From Viscum album (taxonomy: Eukaryota; Streptophyta; Magnoliopsida; Santalales; Viscaceae), in contig OY728158.1 in the NCBI GenBank assembly GCA_963277665.1, positions 598,510,818 through 598,574,817 of the forward strand: a DNA stretch of 64,000 nt. Direction: 5' to 3'. Below, one piece after another: positions 35,707-48,830 of the stretch. The position numbers and the translations under genes are program-made. Numbering within the stretch: position 1 is the stretch's first letter; each line of letters starts with the position of its first letter. The notes beneath the pieces were generated by a model, which did no database searches, had not been told where the DNA came from, and saw only the letters and a list, made by a program, of their open reading frames with translations.

Positions 35707-38700
35707 TGTATTGCCCTAAACCCTGTTATCTAGAGTCAATTCATTATTAAATAATATTGGAATGATCACAATAGATCAAGTCTTGAAAGAACAATTAGTT
35801 TAGTTGTCTTGGAAGTACTAGATAGATACATAAGTTTTAAATTACATTATGAAATGAAAAAGTAACATTTTTTCTCCTTTAAACACACTCATATCCTTTA
35901 GCCTATCCCTAAAGGTCAGTCATAATAAACTTATTTTCATCCTGGGAAAAATAAAACATAAGAAAGGGTGAGATCAAATTCTCAATAAGGATAACAATAT
36001 AGCAAAAACTATTATAAATAAGCATAAACATTTAAGGCAATGTATAAGACTAAAACACAAGCCTTTTAAAAATAAACATAAGAATAATAAGATAAAGATA
36101 AATCCAGTAATTCTATTTACTTTTTCAAATTTATATTCTACTGGTTGAATAATCACATGTAATATTAATAGATAATCTCATAATGATGGAATGCATAATG
36201 CCAAACATCATAACCACTTAGTCAAAGCCTCATTCCAAGACTAAAAATAAAAATATTATAAATGCCTTATGCCAAGACACTAGTTTGTCCCATGAGAATA
36301 CTGATTCATATAGGGTCTATAGTGGGACCCTCTTGTCACTTACTACATCCAATTCATTCCTCATATGAAAATGGTGAAACATAAAATAAACATTCATATT
36401 AAACTGACATACAAAATGTTAATACTTTAACCGTTAACTTTGAATGAAATAAAAATAACACATCCAAAGTCAAACATATCATAAAACTAACAATAAAATA
36501 TTTAATATTGTATCATAATAAATCAACGTCAATTAAACATAAAATAAAACAATAGATGTTGACATAGATAAAATCAATCCAAAAACTATTTGAGAGAAAT
36601 ATCTCTTTATACTTTGAAATCATTTAAAAGTCTCATAATTATAAAAGAACACTTTTATTTTAAAAATATTCTTATAATATTATAAGGGAAGCTTCTAAAG
36701 TGTTATAATAGTGGAAAATATTTTCACCCACCATATAAGTTAAAAAAGGCATTCTTTCCTTAATTTTTCAAAAGGGTCACAAAGTAACTTGTTTGGAAAA
36801 CATCAGAAAGATTCCTTTCAAAAAAATTTATAAAAATTCAAAAAAGGGTATAAATTAAATTAACCCATAATCTAGGAAATATTAAAAAAAATTAAATACA
36901 TTTTTAAGAAACACATATGTGGATGATAAAAAGTTTTAGTAGATACTTACATATAAACAACCTCGGATAATAAAGAGATTGTAAAATTAAACCTTACCTT
37001 GTAATTTTCTTTAGTAGAGGGTATTTTAACCTTATTTATAATGGTTATATAATTTTTATTAAATTATAAAAGAACCAAATACATAAATATGATATCATAT
37101 ATGATCCTCTGATATTTTTTTGTTAGTAATATTTCAGTAGTATCATTGTTCCAGGTGTTAAATGATTCATTTTTCATTATGTGTTTAGTTATTTAAGTCA
37201 TATTTGTTATAGATAGGATGTATTTTATTCATATAAAGAATTAAATTAAGCTCTTAAACATTATTTTTTAATCATGAAATTAAAATTATTCTTGAATGGT
37301 TTTGATGGGTAATGAAATCTCATCACGTGGTGGAGACAGTAAGCCATACATACGCAGGAGCAACAATATCATTCTATTGATGGTGAAATCGTATGTAATT
37401 GGATGGTATATTATATATAAATAATAATTAACATGTTATATTTATTATTTACATCAATTATACTCATTATTATACCCATCAAATTATTAATTGTTGAATA
37501 ACCAACTACACCAAGACGTGGAGACGGTAAGCCGTACGTACAGACGTGTGGTGAATTTGTAATTCATAGGATAGATAGAATAATGAATATGGTTGTAACA
37601 TATTTATAATAACATCTAAGTATTTAGAAGTTACTGTATTTATTATTTTATTATGGAAAGAATAAAGAAATTGGAAGTATAAAAGAAAAGAACTTTGAAA
37701 GAGGTGATAAAATAATTACCTCTTATTCGGGTGTTTTCTTTTGATTTGAACAAAAAGCCTCGATAGGTTAGATTTGTGTTCAAAGTAAGTCCTCTAGGTT
37801 GAAGTGAGGGTAGTTGTAAGGATATTTTGGTAGGTTTTTTCCAATACAAATGGATTTGGAGGTGTGAATTTAAGAGAAGCGGAAGTACTCTTTTATAAGA
37901 GAAGTGAGGGTCACTTTAGGAAAATATTAAAATATTAATTTATTATAAATTTATTTTAAGTTTATAATAGTTATAAAATGATTTATTTAACGTATAAGAT
38001 GATTATGGGTAGAAACATCTCAAAAAATAGGTTGTATACATGTTTATGTCACCATATTAACCCTATCTTTTAGATTTAACCCTTAGTTAAATAGTTGAAC
38101 TTTTACCATGCCTTCTTGTATTTTTATACTACATGGTTAATATAGTTACTATAAAATGAAAATATAACCTAAAGTTGTTCATTAATGACATATTTAACAT
38201 TATCTAAGTCATTTTTATGATCCTTATATTTCTAGTACTATTATATAATTTAATAAAATTGTATTTGTTATAAAAACACATTTATGTCAATTTTGACACT
38301 ATTTAGTAATTGATTTTTTTTAAAGTCATAAAAACTTTATTCCTTCAAAAAAAATACATTTAATCAACCATAACATTTCATATTAACCTATAAAATTAAT
38401 TTATGGCATCAAATGGTTAAATTTACATTTATTTTAATATTTATAATATCATCTATTTGTTTCTTTCATTAATAAGGTAATTACTGCATCATCATTTTTT
38501 CATTAATAAATTTATTTATTTAATTTTTAAAAATTATAAATAAAATTCCATGATGTAGAAATTCTTTTTATAATTATAATAAATATTTATAGTCAAATTT
38601 ATCTTATGTATAACTTTATATTAAAAATGGTTTTGTTATTAAAATTTGAATTTAACACTTTTAACTCTTCTTTAAATAAAATATAATAAATGTCCTAATA

Positions 38701-39452
38701 TAACCCAAATAGATCAAAAAGGATCTTAATTTTGTCCTAAAGTTGATTTTGTTATAAAAACACTTATCCAATAGAATTAGGACATGAGTTGGGGTAATTT
38801 TATATTATTATAGTATTATTTTTACCTTTAATTACCCAATTTACTTTTAACCGTGGTAAATAAAATTCAAAATTTATTATTCAGCAAAAATTATTTTCAT
38901 CATATTGAACCAAATTTTACTTACTGATGACAACTGTGTCTATCGGATTTTTTCAATTCAATTCACAAAAGCAGTAAAATTAAATTTTATACAAATTTCA
39001 AATGTGCTTAGAAGGTGGGTAAAAGACATTAAAAGGTTCAGCAAAATTTTATATATCTAATCTTATTATAAAATGACTGAAATGAATTAAATTTGAATAA
39101 TATAAGTATTATGTATCTATTTTGACTTTAAAATAAAATTAAATAATTATGTAAATAAAAAGTCATTTTTTAACAATAACACAGCGTTTTTCACTATACA
39201 TCAAAAATTGAAAGTTTTCAAAAAAATAAAAAAAAAATCACCATAATATAATATTTATATTTCTAATCCAAAAACAATGTCCATTTTGAAAAATAAAATT
39301 TTAAAAATTTTAAAAATTCGGTATTACTATTCATAACTTTTTTTTAACGGCTAGCTTGATTGGTCGTGGGGTGCAAGAACTCGGAGCTGCGTACAGTGCA
39401 AGCTATTGTATTAATCAAAGAGAAGAGTATTGTGGAAGCTTTGGGTGTTACA
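35707..39452 (-). repeat. Array LTR B, shared middle LTR
   Basis: 3746 bp, left end TGTATTGCCC, right end GGGTGTTACA. It is full length and unbroken, with a primer site on its left and a purine tract on its right. Paired GC motifs at 37330-37358 and 37518-37546; U3 palindrome relic at 39387-39401. Confidence 0.85.
37330..37546 (-). repeat. Paired GC-rich motif in LTR B
   Basis: Copies at 37330-37358 (several C-to-T type changes) and 37518-37546 (GGAGACGGTAAGCCGTACGT kept), 188 bp apart. Confidence 0.7.
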
Positions 39453-39466
39453 TTTTTTTCTCCTTC
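39453..39466 (-). other. Polypurine tract of array element 2
   Basis: GAAGGAGAAAAAAA on the minus strand, directly before LTR B. Confidence 0.6.
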
Positions 39467-39479
39467 AAATAATTTCGTC

Positions 39480-42411
39480 CTTGAAATTTCTAGAATATTA
39501 CTGCTTAAAAAGATTCAGGTTATTCTTTATCATAAGTTCCTCCAGTTTCCACATTGCCTCTTCCATTTTATGGTTTCCTCAAATAACTTTTTCCAAAAGA
39601 TTCATCTGATTTCTCAACACTTATTCTCTGGTATCAAGAATATTGATAGGCTATTCACAATAAGACATATCGGGTTCCAGTTATATTTCTATCTAGGTGA
39701 GTATAGGTATTGGGTCTGACATGTATTTTCTCAACATCGATACGTGGAACACATCATGAACTTTGGAGAGACTTGGAGGCATTTCCAAATGGTAATCTAC
39801 AACTCCAATTCACTCTAGAATTTTGAAAGGTCTAATGTACCTAGGACTTAATTTACCCTTCTTACTAAATCGTATAACACCCTTCCATGGAGATACCTTT
39901 AAGAAATCCTGATCTCCTACTTCGAATTCCAAATAATTCCTTTGGTTATCGGCATAGAAAGTTTTCCTACTTTGATCTATTTTGATGGGGGTTTGGATAA
40001 TATTCACTTTTTCTATTTTTTCCTCAACAAGTTTTGGGATTAAATGTTTTATTTCACCAACATCATCCCAACAAGTTGGTGATGACATCTCTTTCCGTAT
40101 AAGGATTCATATGGTGCCATCTGAATACTTTAATGGAAGCTATTGTTATAGGAAAATTATACCAGAGGTAAATATGGATCCCACATACCTTGAAAGTTAA
40201 GTGACAAAGATATCAACACGTATTCTAAGGTTTTAATAGTTCATTCTGATTGTCCATTAGTTTGAGGGTGGTAAGAAGTGCTCAAACAAAGTTCAGTATC
40301 TTGGAATTTCTGAAGACTTTTCAAGAATCTTAGTTTAAAATGGGGATCATAATCTAAAACAATCAATAAGGGTACACCATGAAGTCTTACAACTTCATTA
40401 ATATATATTATTTCTAAAATTTCAAGTGGTAAATATTCTCTTACAGCAAGAAAATGTGTTGAATTGGTAAGACGATCAACAATGATCCCTAATGCATCAT
40501 TCCTTCTAGGAGTCTTTGGTAGCCCCAAGAAAAATTTCATCGCAGTATCATCCAATTCCCACTTAGGTATAGAAATAGGTTTCATGAATCCTCTTAGATT
40601 TTGTCTTCCAAGATTCACCTGTTGACAAACCATACATATTTACACATAATCAGCAATCTCCCTCTTCATGTTGTCCTGCCAAAATGTTACTTCAAATCTC
40701 TATAAATCTTAGTGCTACTAGGTTGTATAAATAAATTGGATCTATGAGTATCATTTAACAATTCCATTTTTAGATCAGGTATATTGGGAACACAAATCCT
40801 CTTCCCAATTTTCAAAATTCCACCTTCATATATGAAGTTAATCAATCACCCATCATTCATAGATTTAATTCTATTTTGAAATTATTTATCATTAGTGTGA
40901 TAAATTTTTATCCATTCTAGTAAATATGGGTTTCCAACCATTTGAAAAATTATTGATGTTTTACCTTCCATGATTATTCCCATATCCATCTTTACTAGAT
41001 CCATGAACATAGGATCCCTTTCAACTCCCATATTGTTCAAAACTCCATGATCATTTAACCTAAAAGTATCTACCACCTTATTTTCCTTCCTGGGGTGGTA
41101 GTTTATTGTGAAATCAGAATCCTTGAGTAGTTTGATATATCACTTTTGCCTCATGTTGAGTTTTTTTGTGAGAAAATATACATCAAACAATTGTGATCAG
41201 TATATATCTCACATTTTCACCATAGAGATAGTGTCTCCATATTTTTAGAGAAAATATTACAGCTGCTAACTCAAGATCATGAGTGGTATAGTTTTGTTCA
41301 TGAATTTTTAACTTCCATGATGCATAGCCAACAACTCTATAATTTTGTATAAGGACACAACCAAGTCCTTTCTTTGAAGAATAACTATATATAACAAACC
41401 CGTCATTCCCCGATGGTAGAGTCAATATTGTATCATTGATTAATATTATTTTAAAATTTTCAAAATATTCTTCACGCTCTTTTGTCCAAAAAAATTTAAC
41501 CCCTTTATGTGTGATCTTGGTTAATGAGTTAGCCAATTGGGAAAAAATTTAGATGAAGCACTGATAGAAACCTACTAATCTAATAAAATGGTGTACCTTA
41601 GTTATACTCGTTGGTGCTGGCCATTCTTGGATTTCCCTTGTATTTGAAGGACCAATAGATATTCCATCCTTAGAGAAAATATGGACAAGAAAAGAAATTT
41701 CTTGAAGCCATAATTCGCACTTTCTAAACTTCCCATATAATTCATTTCTTCTACGAGTTTTCAGAATAGTGTACAAGTGATTTTCATGATCTTAGTAGAT
41801 TTTAGAGTATACCAATATATCATCAATAAATATAACTAAAAAGTCATCAATATATTCCTTGAAAACACTATTCATTAGATCCATGAAAATAGAGGTTACA
41901 TTAGTCAGTCCAAAAGGAAGTACTGTCAACCTGTAATTTCCATACCTGGTTCGAAATGTTTTATTTAGAATGTATTCTTTCCTCATGCACAACTGATGTC
42001 ATCTAGATCAAAGCTCAATCTTTGAAAAATATTGATCTCCATGAATTTGATCAAATAAATCATCAATATGAGGTAGGGGATAGTAGTTCTTTATTTTTAT
42101 AGCATTGATCTCCATATAGTCAATACACAACCTCATGGATCTATCTTTCTTCTTAAAAAAAGAAAATGGGATCCCCATGGAGAAACACTAGGTAAAATAA
42201 ATCCTTTATTAGTCAATTCATCTAGTTTTTTCTTCAATTCCACTAATTCCATAGTGGTCATTCTATAAGGGGTCCTATATATGGTCCTTAAACTAAGAAT
42301 TAAGTTAATGTAAAACTCAATTTCCCATTCTGGAGGATTTCTAGGTAAATCCTCTAGAAACACATCAACATATTCCTGCACAATAGGTACATTATCAATT
42401 TGAACATTCAT
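39480..42411 (-). pseudogene. pol: Degraded pol of array element 2 (RT, RNase H, integrase, chromodomain)
   Basis: From high to low coordinates: reverse transcriptase N-part (42133-42411, ending SPWGSHFLF), RT core (41792-41992, with FGLTN and [10 protein letters not shown], so the catalytic aspartates remain), RT C-part (41549-41776), RNase H (41183-41536, [19 protein letters not shown]; the aspartate of YSDAS is lost), and integrase core (40241-40633). In the integrase core the first catalytic aspartate of the TMDF block has become lysine, while LDYDPHF and NGQSE keep the second aspartate and the glutamate. The integrase tail is at 39810-40088 and chromodomain traces are near 39500-39640. 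Frameshifts separate the pieces. It is better preserved than element 1 but non-functional. Confidence 0.82.
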
Positions 42412-42900
42412 TTACTCACCCATTATTATTTCACTCCCTTCCTCCCCAATAATTGAATTTAGAAGAGCTATTGGGGGTGGATCCAGATGAGAATCAGATG
42501 GTGACATTTCTTCCCTAAAGATAAAGGATTCTGTATCATCACTAAAAATTGTAACCACCTTATTATTATAATAAATTTTTGAATCATGGTCTGAAATATA
42601 ATCCATACTGAGGATTATGTAGATTTAAATCATGGTAATGACAATAAAATCAGTAGATAAAGCATGTTTATATTCCATAATGGTAACTTCTTGACAAAAC
42701 AATGTTACAATTATAATTTCCTTAGGTGTTTTGACTGAAAACTCCCTTGTTAAGTCAAATTGGAAATATCTAATCTTATTGGAAAATTATGAAGATATGA
42801 AAGAATGTGTTGATCTAGAATCAAATAAATAATTGGATAATTTTGAGGAAACTATTAAAGTACATGCCACCACATCATTAGGAACTTCAACCTCAGTATT
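42412..42900 (-). pseudogene. pol: Degraded protease region of array element 2
   Basis: The acidic linker DPPPIALLNSIIGEEGSE is preserved at 42412-42606. Upstream protease sequence is broken. The same linker occurs in array element 1. Confidence 0.65.
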
Positions 42901-42929
42901 AGTGAGCACATAGCTTGTCCTGGCTCCCT

Positions 42930-43997
42930 TTTCTTTTTCTGAGGAAAATTTCCTTGACACTTAGGACAATCATTTGAATAATGTCCCATATTTTTAAAAT
43001 TATATCATTGAACATTGGTAGGTACTTTCAACCCATTTCATTCATGATCTTTGTGGCCTTTTTCTCAACAATTGTAAAAAACTCTCATTCCCTTCAGGAA
43101 AGTACCAGGGTGTTTCTTCCCACTTTTACTATAGGGTAAAAATTATACTTTTCCTTTCTCCCCCTTTTTTCTTTTTCCAGAGTGCTCACCATATCTCTTC
43201 TTCTCTTACTTCTCTTTACAGTCAAAAGACTTATAGAATTACATTTCTGTATTGATAGAATATGACACTATATCTTTGTTTGATGAGAAGGATTGTTAGA
43301 CTAATTCTCTTTAAAGAAATGGTTTTAACCCATCAAATAATTGATCAATATTACTTTTTGGGTTATATGTATAATCTATAGTATTCCTTTCTACCCTTTT
43401 AAAGATACACTCATACTTTGCGATATTCTCATCCTCCTTTTGCCTCAGACTCATAAATTTCTGTTCTATATTTTTTTGATGTTCACGAGGAAAGTATTTT
43501 TCTAAGAAAATATAATTAAACTCCATTCATTTTATATTTTATACTTATTCATTCTCCTTTGTGTTTTGAATTAATGACCACTATTGATCTACATCTCATG
43601 GGAGGCGATAAATTTCCATGACAACGTTTTCCCTTTCACTACTCCCCAAAGCATAAAATATTTTATCTAAATATCTTATCCATTTCTTAGCTACAAATGG
43701 ATTTGTAATACCATTGAATGTTGGTGGTTTTGGCCTCATGAAGTTGTATAACATTGATCCTCCACATTGTGGATCATGGTGCTCCATACAGGTAAGGTTA
43801 TTATTCATAACATGAGTGAGTTGTCCAAATATGCTTATTATTTGTTCATCACCAGTTGCATCACCAGCTCCACTATAATTATCTTGAATAGTAAGTAAAT
43901 CCCTACATGGATTACGTGTGTTGATATTGAATCCATTCCATCCACTAGGTTCTATTTCTAAACGATGATATACACTATATTCATTTATGAATCGCAA
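42930..43997 (-). pseudogene. gag: Degraded gag of array element 2
   Basis: An open piece at 43596-43997 carries the subfamily N-terminus (SGWNGFNINTRN, LTHVMNNNLTCMEHHDPQCGG) and the gag core start (PPTFNGITNPFVAKKWI, IYRLP). A second piece at 43311-43526 has YIFLEKYFPREHQ and the FDGLKP block. Zinc-knuckle sequence near 42950-43100 is decayed. Stops and frame shifts separate the pieces. Confidence 0.75.
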
Positions 43998-44439
43998 TTC
44001 ATAATTCCAAACTTGTAAAATAATTTACATAAATTGAACAGTTTATGCATGTAATCCATAATAATAAAAGAAAATTTCTTTGGAGAAGTATTTACTCATA
44101 AATATGTCATAATGTTTTGTAAAGAAAATGTGAATTATCCTAATCATGTCCCCCTAGAGTTTCAAACCAAGTTCCCAATAAGGCCCATTGTCGTGTACCA
44201 GGATACCCCAGGTAAATCTCGAAACTCCTTGTTAGAGTCTTCACTCCTAGGTACATCTGTTCCAGAACCACATCCACTTGTAGTATTCAGACAGGGATTT
44301 ATTTTATTTAAAACCCATATAATATCTACATTACAAAATTTTTTGGATGTTCTTCCATACTAATCCTCAATGTCTATCTTATGGTAATGTTCTCTAATTA
44401 GAGTTTTTCTAAATATAGTTTCCATGATTTATACTAAAC
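43998..44439 (-). other. Leader of array element 2
   Basis: Parallels 35208-35689. No gene seen; the small plus-strand ORF at 44112-44363 is not supported. Confidence 0.5.
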
Positions 44440-44453
44440 TTCCTCTGATACCA
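44440..44453 (-). other. Primer-binding site of array element 2
   Basis: TGGTATCAGAGGAA on the minus strand, two bases inside LTR C. Initiator tRNA-Met type. Confidence 0.85.
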
Positions 44454-44455
44454 AC

Positions 44456-47400
44456 TATAACTCCCCTACCCTAGTTATCCAGAGTTAGTGATTTATTACA
44501 TAACATTTTCATGGTCACAAGAGATCAAGTCCCGAAAGACCGATCAGATTAGATGCCTTGGAAGTACTAGATACATAGATAAGTTTTATATTGCATTATG
44601 AAATGAAAAGGTAACATTATTTCTCCTTTGAACACACTCATATCTCTTAGCTTATCCCTGTAGGTTAGTCATAATATACTTCTTCGCATCCTGGGAAAAA
44701 TTAAAGATAAGAAAGGGGTGAGCTCAGATGCTCAGTAAGGATAACAATATAGCAGAAACTATCATAAATAAGCATAAAAATTTATGGAAATGTATAAGAC
44801 TAAAACACAAACCTTTTAAACTTAAACTTAAGAATAATATGGAAAATATAAATCAAATAATTCCATTTAATTATTCACATGGATATTTAACTAGTCAAAT
44901 AATAACATGTAATATCAATATCTAATCTCATAATGATAGAATACATAATGCCAGACATCATAACCACATAGTCAAGTACTCGTGCCAAGAATACAAATAA
45001 AACGTTTGTCAAGGCCTTGTCCAAGACACTGTTTTTCCTCATGAGAACTACCTATGAATTGAGGGGATATAGCAGGCCACACCCGTCACTTACTACACCC
45101 AATGCATTCCTCATATGAAAAAGGTGAAACATAACATAAACATTTATATTAAACTAACATAAAAAATGTTAAAACATTAACCATAAACTGTGAATGAATT
45201 AAAAATAACACATCCACAGTCAAACATATTATAAAACTATCAATACAATATAGAATGTTGTATCATAATAAATCAAATTCAATTAAACATAAAATCCAAC
45301 AATATATGTTGACATAGATGAAATCAATCTAAAAACTATTTGAGATAAATATCACTTTCTACTTTGAAATCATTTAAAAGTCGCATAATTATAAAAGAAA
45401 ACATTTATTATGAAAATATACTTATATTCTTGTAAGGTAATATTTGAAGGTGTTATAATGGTAGAAAAAAATTCACACCTTCCGTATATGTTAAAAAAAC
45501 ATTCTTTCCTTAATTTTTCAAAAAGGTCATAAAGTACCTTCTTTGGAAAATGATGAAAAGATCCTTTAAAAACATTTTATAAATGTCAAAAAAGGGTATA
45601 AATGACCTTAAACCATAGTCTATGAAATAGTAAAAAAATTTGAAATACATTTTTAAGAAACACAGATGTGGATGATAAAGAAGTCCCAGTAGATACTTAC
45701 GTATAAATAACCTCAGATAATAAAAAGATTGTAAAATTAACCCTTACCTTGTAATTTTCCTTAGTCGAGGGTAAGTTAAACTAATGTATAATTGTTAAAT
45801 AATTTTTATTAAATTTTAAAATAACCACATACATAAATAATATATCATATATTATCCTCTAATATTTATTTGTTAATAATATTTCTGTAGTATCATTGTT
45901 TCGGGTGTCAACTGATTTTTTTTCCTTTATATGTTTTGTTACGTAACTCATGTTTTTTAAGGATAGGATATATTTTATTCTAATCCATAATAATATTATG
46001 TTCATAAAATTTATTTTTTAATCATCAAATAAAAATTATTCTTAAATTGTTACGATGGGGAAAGAAATCTCATCGTGTCGTGGAGACAGTTAGTCGTGCG
46101 TACGCACGAGCGACAATATCATTATATTGATGGTGAAATAATATGTAATTGGATGGTATATTATATATATATAATCATTAATATGTTATATTTATTATTT
46201 ACATCAATTATACTCATAATTATACCCATCCACATGATGAAGTGTTGAATAACAAACTACACTACAGCGAGGAGACGGTAAGCCATATGTACGCACATAT
46301 GGTGACTTTGTCATCCATAGGATGGATAGAATAATGAATATGGTTTTACCATGTTTATAATAACATATCAGTATGTATAAGGAACTGGATTTATTATTTT
46401 AGTTTGGAAAAAATAAAGAAATAGGAAGTAGAAGAAGAAAATAACTTTGAAAGAGATGATAAAATAATTACCTCTTCTTTGGGTGCTTCCTTTTGATTTG
46501 AATAAAAGGGATATTTAGGTTAGATTTTTTATAAAATTAAGGCCTATAGGTTGAATTGAGGGTATTTTTAAGTATATTTTTGTAGTTTTTGGCCGAGCCT
46601 AATGGATTTTTAGGTGTGAATTTAAGAGAAGGTGAAGTACCCTTTTATAAGAGAAGTGAGGGGCACTTTAGGAAAAGCTTGAAATATTAATTTATTATAA
46701 AATTATTTTCAGTTTATAATATCTAAAAATTAATTTATTTAGATTATAAGACGAAAATGGATCTAAATCAGCTCAACCAATAGGTTTTAGACATTTTTAA
46801 GTCACCATATTAACTTTATCTTTTAGATTTAACCCTTAGTTAATTAGTTTAACTTTTACCATGTATTCTTGTATTTTTATACTACATGGTTAATATAGTT
46901 ACTATAAAATTACAAGAGAACCTAAATTGGTTAATTAATAATATATGTAAAATTATATAAGTAATTTGGCTGAACCTTATATTTTTAGGACTATTATATA
47001 ATTTAATAAAATAGTATTTGTTTTAAAAACTCATTTCTGACAATTTTGACACTATTTAGTGATTGTTTTTTTCAAGTCATAAAAACTTTATTCCTTATAA
47101 AAACATAAATTTAACCAAACCTAACATGTATTATGAACCTATGAAATTATTTTATTTCATAAAAAATCAATTTACGTTTATTTTAATATTTATAATATCG
47201 TTTATTTTATTATTTCATTAATAAGTTAATTATTGTATCATTAATGTGTTATGAATAAATTTAATAATTTAATGTCTAAAAATTCTAAATAAAATATCAT
47301 GATGTAGGAAATAATTTTATCTTTCTAATTTATATATTTAGTCGAATTTATCTTATTTATAATTATATATTAAAAATTGTTTAGTTATTAAAATTTGAAT

Positions 47401-48191
47401 TTAACACTTTAATATCTTCTTTAAATAAAATATAATAAATGTCCTAGTCCTACCCAAATGGATCCAAAATGATATTATTTTTATGATAAGTTTTGTTTTT
47501 ATCAAAAAAAAATTATCCAATATAATTAGGACATGTTTTGGGGTAATTTTATATTATTATAACATTATGTTAACCTTTTATTATCCTAATTACTTTAAAT
47601 CGTGGTAAATAAAATTCAAAAGTGACTATTCACCAAAAATTATTTTAATCCTATTCAAAAAAAATTTACTTATTGATGAAAACCATGTCGGTCATATTTT
47701 TTAAATTCAATTCACATAAGAAATAACATTAGGTTTTATGAAAATTTACAAATTTTCCTAGAAGGTAGATAAAAGACTTTAAAAAGTTCAACAAAATTTT
47801 TATATAGAATATTATTATGAAATGACTCCAATTAATTACATTGGACTAATATAATTATTATTTATCTATTTTGACTTAAAATAAATAAATAATTTTTTAA
47901 ATAAAATTTTGGTTTTGAACAATGACGAAGTGTTTTTCACTATTCATCAAAAATTGAAAGTTTTTAGAAAAATACCAAAAATTCACCGTAAGCTAATTTT
48001 GATATTCTAAATAAAAAAACAAAGTCCGTTTTGAAAAATAAAAGTTTAAAAATTGGGTATTACTATTCATAATTTCTTTTTTTAAATGGCTAGTTTGATT
48101 GGTCATTGTGTGCTAGAACTCGGAGTTGCATACAACGCAAGCTATTGTATTAATCAAAGAGAAGCGTATTGTGGAATCTTGGAGTGTTATA
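44456..48191 (-). repeat. Array LTR C (5' LTR of array element 2)
   Basis: 3736 bp, left end TATAACTCCCC, right end GGAGTGTTATA. Paired GC motifs at 46080-46108 and 46269-46297; TATA-like TTATAAAAGGG near 46645; U3 palindrome relic at 48126-48140. Confidence 0.85.
46080..46297 (-). repeat. Paired GC-rich motif in LTR C
   Basis: Copies at 46080-46108 (TGGAGACAG then GTGCGTACGCACG) and 46269-46297 (GGAGACGG then ATGTACGCACAT), 189 bp apart. Confidence 0.7.
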
Positions 48192-48830
48192 ATGGTAGGG
48201 CGCAATTATATCCCATTTATTCATTTTTAGGTCTCATATCACAAACTAGCCAGTATATTTGGTCTATTAATACTTAATTATTTATGATATCTTGGCACGA
48301 AGCCTTGAAGGTATGTTTATGATATCTTGGAACAAGGCCATTTTTTAGGATTATGATGTCCAACATATGAATCCTATCATTTTGAAACTATTTATTTTTA
48401 TATATTTTATTATTTATGTTGTTATGTCATCCATGTATATATCCCCCTTTTATGGTATTAATTATATGAAATATTTGATTATTATTTATCATTGTCATAT
48501 TATTTATGATTTATTAATTTTATAATAGAATAAGTTGTATGATTTCTCTTATCGAGAATTTTTTATCACCCTTTATTATGTTCTCATTTCCCTATGATAC
48601 CAATAAGGTATTTATAAATGATTTAAGGTATATAATAGAAGAATTGATAATGTTCTCACTAGAATATTAAGTTTTATTTCATGTTTTAAAAAGTAATGAG
48701 AGAATCAAGAATATATGTAGTCACAAAATACTACTAAACTATTCAAACCTTCAATATAATATCATTTTTATCTTGTGACAATTTAGTAAAATAACTAGTA
48801 GATCCAAGTTATTGGAGTCTAGGTGATACA
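48192..48830 (+). repeat. Ancient element 3' LTR, part 3
   Basis: Continues the plus-strand LTR broken at 26980. Blocks TGGTAGGG, TTGGCACGAAGCCTTG, GGATTATGATGTC and a decayed CTTACTGAGCA-CACCC block follow the reverse complement of array LTRs and the 5' LTR end at 8083-8629. Ends GGTGATACA at 48830. Confidence 0.6.

Larger units (their letters stand above)
26981..48191 (-). mobile_element. Tandem Tekay array: LTR-internal-LTR-internal-LTR
   Basis: Three full-length related LTRs (26981-30733, 35707-39452, 44456-48191; 3753, 3746 and 3736 bp) alternate with two internal regions (30734-35706 and 39453-44455; 4973 and 5003 bp), all on the minus strand. Each interior has its own primer site at its right end and a purine-rich tract at its left end, so the middle LTR serves as 5' LTR for one and 3' LTR for the other. 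This is the classic product of unequal recombination between LTRs. The three LTRs look about equally diverged (roughly 20% by eye), and both coding regions are full of stops. The array interrupts the ancient plus-strand LTR. Confidence 0.85.
8073..48830 (+). mobile_element. Ancient plus-strand Tekay-type gypsy element, interrupted by later insertions
   Basis: Pieces in order: end of the 5' LTR (8073-8629), primer site, gag and protease remnants, and a 3' LTR in three parts (11322-14526, 26490-26980, 48192-48830). The gaps are filled by the young Tekay element (14527-26484) and the tandem array (26981-48191). The 5' LTR is broken at 8073 by the copia element, and the rest of it should lie left of the window. 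The two LTR ends match each other (8083-8625 with about 48256-48826). Its gag N-terminus resembles that of the tandem array, so both belong to one subfamily. The internal region is only 2.7 kb against about 5 kb in its relatives. Confidence 0.6.

Noticed and set aside
48086..48277. ORF across the end of array LTR C
   Set aside because: Spans the LTR boundary and the U3 palindrome; no protein similarity.
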